A DNA stretch of 64,000 nt from Thiothrix subterranea (GTDB lineage Bacteria; Pseudomonadota; Gammaproteobacteria; Thiotrichales; Thiotrichaceae). Position 1 is the first letter of the stretch; each line of letters begins with the position of its first letter. The DNA is taken from assembly GCF_016772315.1 (NCBI RefSeq), contig NZ_CP053482.1, positions 3,529,501-3,593,500 on the forward strand. The letters are read 5' to 3'. The position numbers and the translations under genes are program-made. Of the stretch, positions 59,603 to 64,000 are shown piece after piece. The notes under the pieces are model-generated. The model made no database searches, was not told the DNA's origin, and saw nothing but the letters and a program-made list of their open reading frames with translations.

Positions 59603-61041
59603 CATACGCGCCAACTTAAGCCCCTAACCCCTTGTTTCCTCTTGCAAACAAGATGTGGCAACCCCACACAGATGCTTTTATCGACCAAAGTGAAAGTCCA
59701 CATGAAGTTGCCACCGTTATTAGATACCCGTTTTGCCCAATTCCTGCAAGTGTTGCCTGCCGATTATCATGAACAAGCGTATGCCTTCAAAGCCTTCGCC
59801 CGTCCCCGCAAGATCAAAAGCCCGCTGCAATTGCTCCAGTTAGTGCTGGCTTACTGCGGTTTGGACTTGTCGCTACGCAGTTGCGCCGGGGAGGTCGCCC
59901 AGAGGCAGGGCTACCTCAGTGACACAGCGGTAAAAAAAGACTGGAAGCCTGTGTTCCGTGGGTAAAATCCCTGCTGGCAGGCGTATTTGGGCTAAGCGAG
60001 GTTGTCGATAGCGGCAAACTGCGTTTCATCGTCATTGATGGCTCGACCGTGCAAGAACCGGGAGCTACTGCCACGACCTATCGCCTGCACATCGCGATTG
60101 ATTTGATCAACCTCAGCCTGCATCAAGTGGAAGTCACCACCGATAAAGAAGGTGAAAACCTCGATCATTACACGCTGGCAGCAGGCGATGTGGTGCTGAT
60201 TGACCGGGGTTATAACCAACCCAAAACGCTTGTCCCTTTCATCGACCGGGGCGGTGACGTGGTATTACGCTACAACGCCCACAGCATGAACCTGTATGAA
60301 GATGGCAAAGGGGATGATACCGGACACCTAGTCAAAATCGACTGGTACACGCGCTTACGTAAGCTCGGTAAACGCCCCAGTTGTGTGCCGGTTTGGTTAT
60401 GTCATGGCAACAAACGCATTCAGGGCTACCTTCATGCCATCCCCTTACCCGAAGAAAAGGCTGCTGAAGCCCGGCGCAAAGCCAGACAACGCGCCAAAGA
60501 CAAAGGACGTAACCCCAGCACGGAAGCCCTTTGCCTGAGCGAATGGGTACTGATTTTCACGTCATTACCGCCTGAAGTGCTGTGTACCACCACCGCATCT
60601 GCACTCTATCGTGTCCGCTGGCAGGTTGAATTGGTGATCAAACGCCTCAAAAGCTTGCTGAATGTCGATGAACTACGAGCGCACAAAGGCTCAAAACTGG
60701 CTGAACTGTATCTACACGGCAAATTATTGTACGCAGCCGTGCTGGAAAAGATGACGCAAAGTCGCTTTGCCGATGCCAAACGCAAACTCGACAATCCCCG
60801 ACAACTCACTGATTGGCGACTTTGGCGCACCGTCGCGGATGACCTAAAAGCAGGCATCAAAGCCTGTTTCCCTGTCGATGCCCGCTTTGGGGATGACAAC
60901 ATCAAGAGTTTGAGCGAACGCCCCAGAAAGCGGACGCTACAATGTTTGCCCAGCCCCATTCTTGCTCTGTTGAACCAATGCCGAGAAATGGCGTTGAGCC
61001 GTGTTTAATCAAGGGGATAGGGGCTTAAGTTGGCGCGTATG
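59603..61041 (+). mobile_element. IS4-family insertion sequence with 11-bp target duplication
   Basis: 1439 bp. Ends CATACGCGCCAACTTAAGCC (59603 onward) and its reverse complement at 61041 form inverted repeats of about 32 bp with one mismatch. GAGTAAGTTGT flanks it at 59592-59602 and 61042-61052, a perfect 11-bp duplication that points to recent insertion. It lies only 38 bp from the IS1182 element. Confidence 0.95.
59702..61008 (+). CDS. IS4-family transposase, split by a possible programmed -1 frameshift
   Basis: The N-terminal frame begins about ATG 59702 (MKLPPLLDTRF) and ends at a stop near 59965. At 59932-59938 a run of seven A in GTA AAA AAA GAC permits a -1 slip into RLEACVPWVKSLLAG, which continues to 61008. 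DDE residues follow: Asp in FIVIDGSTVQEPG, Asp in VVLIDRGYN, Glu in RWQVELVIKRLKSLL. Either frameshifting makes the full protein or a one-base change has inactivated it; the perfect target duplication favours a working element. Confidence 0.8.
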
Positions 61042-61116
61042 GAGTAAGTTGTTGAGACTCGTGGGCTGTCACCGCGTCCGTCATCGAATGACTTGTTGGC
61101 GTATTATTTGATAAAA

Positions 61117-61569
61117 CTAATTACAACTTTTCCTTTGAAATCTGAATATTTCAGATTTTCTTATAGGGAAATCTAAAGTATTAGTATCTAATTTGAGTTC
61201 TACGGGAGAACGATTGTCAGAAGGGATGAAATATGTTCCTTCTATTTTTCCAGTGAATCGTTCAGTTTTGGGATCATCATTAGATCCTAATTTGGAATCA
61301 TCATTAGATCCTAATATGAAAGATGCAGATCCATTAGGGGAAACATACATCTGTCCCTTTAGTGGAGTTTCTTCAACTTTCTTCTGATAACCTTTTCCAT
61401 CATGAATAATAATCAAATCCCATGTTCCAATAAAACGATCGGAGCAATCTAATTTTTCTTTTACTTGTACATTTTTATTTTCTTTATCTTGTTTTTCACC
61501 ACAGCCAAACAATGGCGTAAAAATAAATATTGTCATAAATACTGTTGCTACTTTAAGTTTATTAAACAT
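61117..61569 (-). CDS. AT-rich hypothetical lipoprotein
   Basis: 150 residues from ATG 61569 (MFNKLKVATV), which has GGAG 8 nt upstream. Lipobox LFGC at about residues 20-23. The rest reads as a lipocalin-like small domain: CSDRFIGTWDLIIIHDGKGYQK, YVSPNGSASFILGSND. A 24-nt tandem duplication (61274-61321) repeats the residues LGSNDD(S/P)K. Base composition is far AT-richer than the neighbourhood, suggesting foreign origin. No family recognised. Confidence 0.65.
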   Translation of the reverse strand: MFNKLKVATVFMTIFIFTPLFGCGEKQDKENKNVQVKEKLDCSDRFIGTWDLIIIHDGKGYQKKVEETPLKGQMYVSPNGSASFILGSNDDSKLGSNDDPKTERFTGKIEGTYFIPSDNRSPVELKLDTNTLDFPIRKSEIFRFQRKSCN

Positions 61570-61817
61570 ATGCTTATACTCCAAATATTACTATATCTAT
61601 CCGCTAATTTTAAGTATGCCATCGACAATTTATTTCTCGGTTTCGATATTTTCATAATCACTTAATTATCAAGAAACCGAATTCTCATTTGTCTATGGTA
61701 TACAATAATGAACCTACTTTTCATCAGCTTCTCAAATCCGCGATGCTTTTTGTTTTTGCCCTATGCCAATGTATTAGTTAGGCAGCGTTCTGGAATATCA
61801 GAATAGACTGCCTGAAT

Positions 61818-61919
61818 TCAATCGCTGCGCACGAGCAGCCTATCCTGTTCGTAAAGTCTTCCGCCTAGTTTGGGATTGTCGTCGCTGTCTTGCAAAACAC
61901 CATACGCATCGCTGACACG
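61818..61919 (-). pseudogene. Possible C-terminal remnant of an unknown coding sequence
   Basis: Between 61675 and 62120 no intact gene is seen. On the minus strand 61818-61919 translates to a coding-like stretch SDAYGVLQDSDDNPKLGG... ending LLVRSD and a stop; an in-frame TAG precedes it, and upstream of that the same frame reads NRPYAGFNVAGR. It may be a decayed gene end. I do not recognise it. Confidence 0.3.
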
Positions 61920-62120
61920 CTACCGCCCTGCCACGTTAAAACCAGCATAGGGTCGGTTGCGTGTTTTTATGATTGGTATGGCATAAGTTAAGTTATCGTC
62001 AGTATTTGACGAATTGCCCGAAACTCTACCATAAGCTGACGAAAAATACCCACTTATAATGCGCCAATTCAATCACGCGACATCCGCCTCAAGAAAGCCC
62101 TTGGCGCATTCTAACAGGCG

Positions 62121-62408
62121 TTACGCATTCGCCTCAGCGGGTTGGGTGAAATCAACGCCTTCGTAAATGTCCGCAAGGGTCAGGGTGGTTTCCGGGCAAG
62201 GCAGCGTAATCGTCTGTTCCAATGAGTCAAACCGTGCCACATCCCAAGCGCCTTCTGCATCGCGGTAAAATAGCGTCACTTGCGGTTGATCTTGCGCCAC
62301 GATCAGGTAAACCTGCAACGATGCCAGCTTTTGGTAAGCGATCAGCTTTTCGGTGAAATCCTTCCACTCCGTGGATTTGGTAGTAATAGGCTTTGGAGCG
62401 TAAGCAAA
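62121..62408 (-). pseudogene. Uma2-family nuclease-like protein, C-terminal fragment
   Basis: About 95 codons, closed upstream by TAA at 62409-62411. STEWKDFTEKLIAYQKLASLQVYLIV resembles the Uma2 (DUF820, PD-(D/E)XK) segment around KxxxYrxixSLqEYlLV, followed by VTLFYRDAEGAW and LTLADIYEGVDF, the usual Uma2 end. The N-terminal half with most catalytic acids is missing. Uma2 genes are cyanobacteria-like and spread widely in filamentous sulfur bacteria. Confidence 0.65.
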
Positions 62409-62477
62409 TTAATCGCACCTTAAACCGCGTATCGTGCGATTATTTTGCTCTATAAATGACACACGCACGGGGATGCC

Positions 62478-63428
62478 ATGCTGGAATTTTGGAACACTGT
62501 CCTGTTTTCCTTCGCGGTGACGGGGCCGATCTTTTTATTGCTGGGCTTGGGCGCGTGGCTGGTGCGTCTGCGGGCGGTGAATGACAATTTCGTCGAAGTC
62601 GGTTCGCGCTTGGTGTTTACCTGGGCGTTGCCTGCCTTGTTGTTTGTGAGTATCGCGAAAACCTCGATCAGCGCCACCACGAATCTGGAACTGATTGCCT
62701 ACGGTTTGGTGGCAATGCTGGTATTGTTTGTGTTGACGGAATGGGCGGTAACAGCCTTGGTGCAGCCGCCAGAAGATCGCGGTGTGGTGGTGCAGGGTAT
62801 TTTTCGTTCCAATATGGCGATTATTGGGCTGGCGTATTGCGTGAATGCTTACGGTGAGGTGGCGTTGGCGGCAGCGTCGTTATACGTGGGGATTTTGAGC
62901 ATTTTGTTCAATATTCTGGGGGTGATTACCTTGAGCCGTTCCCTGCATAAGCACCAAGGCGTGGGGCGGATGTTGCGCAATATTGTCACCAATCCCCTGA
63001 TTATCGGCATTGTATTGGCATTGCCGTTTGCATGGTGGGATGTGCGCCCGCCTGCGCTCGTGATGAAAGCCGGTGAAACTTTGGCGGATATGACCTTGCC
63101 GTTGGCGTTGCTGTGTACCGGCGCATCCTTGGATTTTCATACCCTGAAACAGGAATTCAGCAACACCATGCTGGCGAGTCTGAGCAAGTTGGTGGCGATT
63201 CCGTTGCTGTTTACGCTGGGCGGCTGGTGGTGGGGGTTTCGCGGCATGGATTTGGGCATTCTGTTGCTGATGTCGTCCGCACCCACAGCGGCAGCGAGTT
63301 ACGTGATGGCTCGTGCTATGGGTGGCAATGCCACACTCGCGGCGAATACGGTGGCGTTGACGACCTTGGGTTCCTTGCTAACCACGAGTGTGGGGATTGT
63401 GCTATTACAAAGCAGAGGATTAATGTGA
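62478..63428 (+). CDS. AEC family (auxin efflux carrier-like) transporter
   Basis: 316 residues, about ten membrane helices. Family features: N-terminal LRAVNDNFVEVGSRLVFTWALPALLF, mid NMAIIGLAYCVNAYG and C-terminal APTAAASYVMARAMGGNATLAANTVALTTL. Bacterial AEC proteins move malate, malonate or other organic acids. Substrate unknown. Its TGA overlaps the ATG of the next gene (TGATG). Confidence 0.88.
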   Translation: MLEFWNTVLFSFAVTGPIFLLLGLGAWLVRLRAVNDNFVEVGSRLVFTWALPALLFVSIAKTSISATTNLELIAYGLVAMLVLFVLTEWAVTALVQPPEDRGVVVQGIFRSNMAIIGLAYCVNAYGEVALAAASLYVGILSILFNILGVITLSRSLHKHQGVGRMLRNIVTNPLIIGIVLALPFAWWDVRPPALVMKAGETLADMTLPLALLCTGASLDFHTLKQEFSNTMLASLSKLVAIPLLFTLGGWWWGFRGMDLGILLLMSSAPTAAASYVMARAMGGNATLAANTVALTTLGSLLTTSVGIVLLQSRGLM

Positions 63429-64000
63429 TGGGTGAAGTATCAATGGCGCGAGTGGATTGCCGTACTTTTGTAGAATTTTGTCAGGGGCATCATGCTCACG
63501 CCTGCTCCATTCCCGTGGAGGAATTACCGGCCCGAATGCACGAACTCCCCAAAACCAGCGAACCCTTGATCGTGTACGCCAATGGCGCTGCGCTACCACA
63601 GGCAACCGCATTCCTCACCAGCAAAGGCTATCAAGTGGCGCAAGCAATCGAATGGACGCTGCCATTAGCGGTAAGCTTACAAGCCGCTGGCTTATGGCAA
63701 AGCGGTGCGCACTCACAACGCTTGTGGCAACCCGCACCCTTGATTGCGCGTTTCGTCAGCGAATTCATGCCCACTCACCAGATTCAGCCGGGGCAGGGTT
63801 TGGATATTGGCTGCGGGGCAGGGCGCGATATGGTGTATCTCGCGATGCACGGCTGGCAGATGATCGGCATCGACTACATTCCCGGCGCATTGCAACGCGC
63901 ACAGCAATTGGCAAGCAGCCAACACGTCGCGGTAACGACGCTGCAATTGGATTTGGAAACCGGGCAAGACCCGTTCGGTGCGTTTGCCGATGGGCAGTTT
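63428..64000 (+). CDS. Rhodanese-like domain fused to SAM-dependent methyltransferase, 3' end outside window
   Basis: 191 codons are visible from ATG 63428; the frame is open to the right edge. The N-terminal part (about 5-75) reads VDCRTFVEFCQG, SIPVEELPARMHELP, PLIVYANGAALPQATAFL, a rhodanese-like fold in which the active-site loop Cys appears replaced (YANGA). From about 115 a class I methyltransferase begins: GLDIGCGAGRDMVYLAMHG and MIGIDYIPGALQRAQ. Translation is coupled to the AEC transporter. Methyl acceptor unknown. Confidence 0.8.
   Translation, partial: MGEVSMARVDCRTFVEFCQGHHAHACSIPVEELPARMHELPKTSEPLIVYANGAALPQATAFLTSKGYQVAQAIEWTLPLAVSLQAAGLWQSGAHSQRLWQPAPLIARFVSEFMPTHQIQPGQGLDIGCGAGRDMVYLAMHGWQMIGIDYIPGALQRAQQLASSQHVAVTTLQLDLETGQDPFGAFADGQF

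Noticed and set aside
59940-60049. Stop codon in the IS4 transposase as evidence of a dead element
   Set aside because: A -1 slip at A7 gives a continuous DDE protein, and the perfect 11-bp target duplication indicates recent activity.

Overview
The window looks like a chromosomal segment of a filamentous sulfur-oxidising gammaproteobacterium of the Thiotrichaceae, most probably Thiothrix or a close relative. This is inferred from the gammaproteobacterial gene orders (rnfABCDGE-nth; nadD-rsfS-rlmH-maf-rng-yhdP-nit-tldD-pmbA; ccoGHIS), a secreted Gly-rich protein resembling sulfur globule proteins, and abundant small palindromic repeats. No database search was possible. One pyrD gene is cut at the left edge and one methyltransferase gene at the right edge.

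Layout. 1-3.7 kb: pyrD, a sulfur-globule-like protein, purine/methylthioinosine salvage (hpt, MTI phosphorylase) and a YgfX-like membrane protein. 3.8-15.4 kb: one tightly packed plus-strand run: type III modification methyltransferase, AAA ATPase, PD-(D/E)XK-like protein, type III restriction subunit, RecB. The two middle genes are AT-richer and sit as cargo between mod and res. This is the best candidate here for an undescribed defence arrangement. 15.3-18.8 kb: TSUP exporter, a lipoprotein, suhB, a small secreted protein and a SlyB-like lipoprotein. 18.8-25.0 kb: DUF1841, nth and the complete Rnf electron-transport complex on the minus strand. 25.1-29.5 kb: proA, then a second ATPase-effector pair (AAA ATPase plus PIN-domain protein) whose PIN gene is split by an IS630-family element with a TA target duplication. 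29.5-40.7 kb: housekeeping genes for NAD synthesis, ribosome maturation, Maf, RNase G, YhdP, amidase, TldD/PmbA and PpnP. 40.7-44 kb: purN/purM, tRNA-Ser(TGA), serS. 44-49 kb: ccoGHIS for cbb3 oxidase maturation. 49.3-57.3 kb: LysR regulator, uvrB, TetR regulator, glutathione-dependent formaldehyde oxidation (frmA, fghA), queE and a triple-domain QueD-like protein. 57.3-62.4 kb: an IS-rich decaying region (IS1182, IS4, an AT-rich lipoprotein, Uma2 remnant). 62.5-64 kb: AEC transporter and a rhodanese-methyltransferase fusion.

A recurring theme is invasion of coding sequence by short palindromic elements that keep the reading frame. They lie in mod, recB (two different ones), a lipoprotein gene and maf; related elements lie between fghA and queE (where the repeat supplies the queE stop codon) and between queE and the QueD-like gene. 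Both transposases that need frameshifting use a homopolymer-7 slippery run (T7 in the IS630 copy, A7 in the IS4 copy). A TetR operator-like palindrome sits between the -35 and -10 boxes of the frmA promoter.
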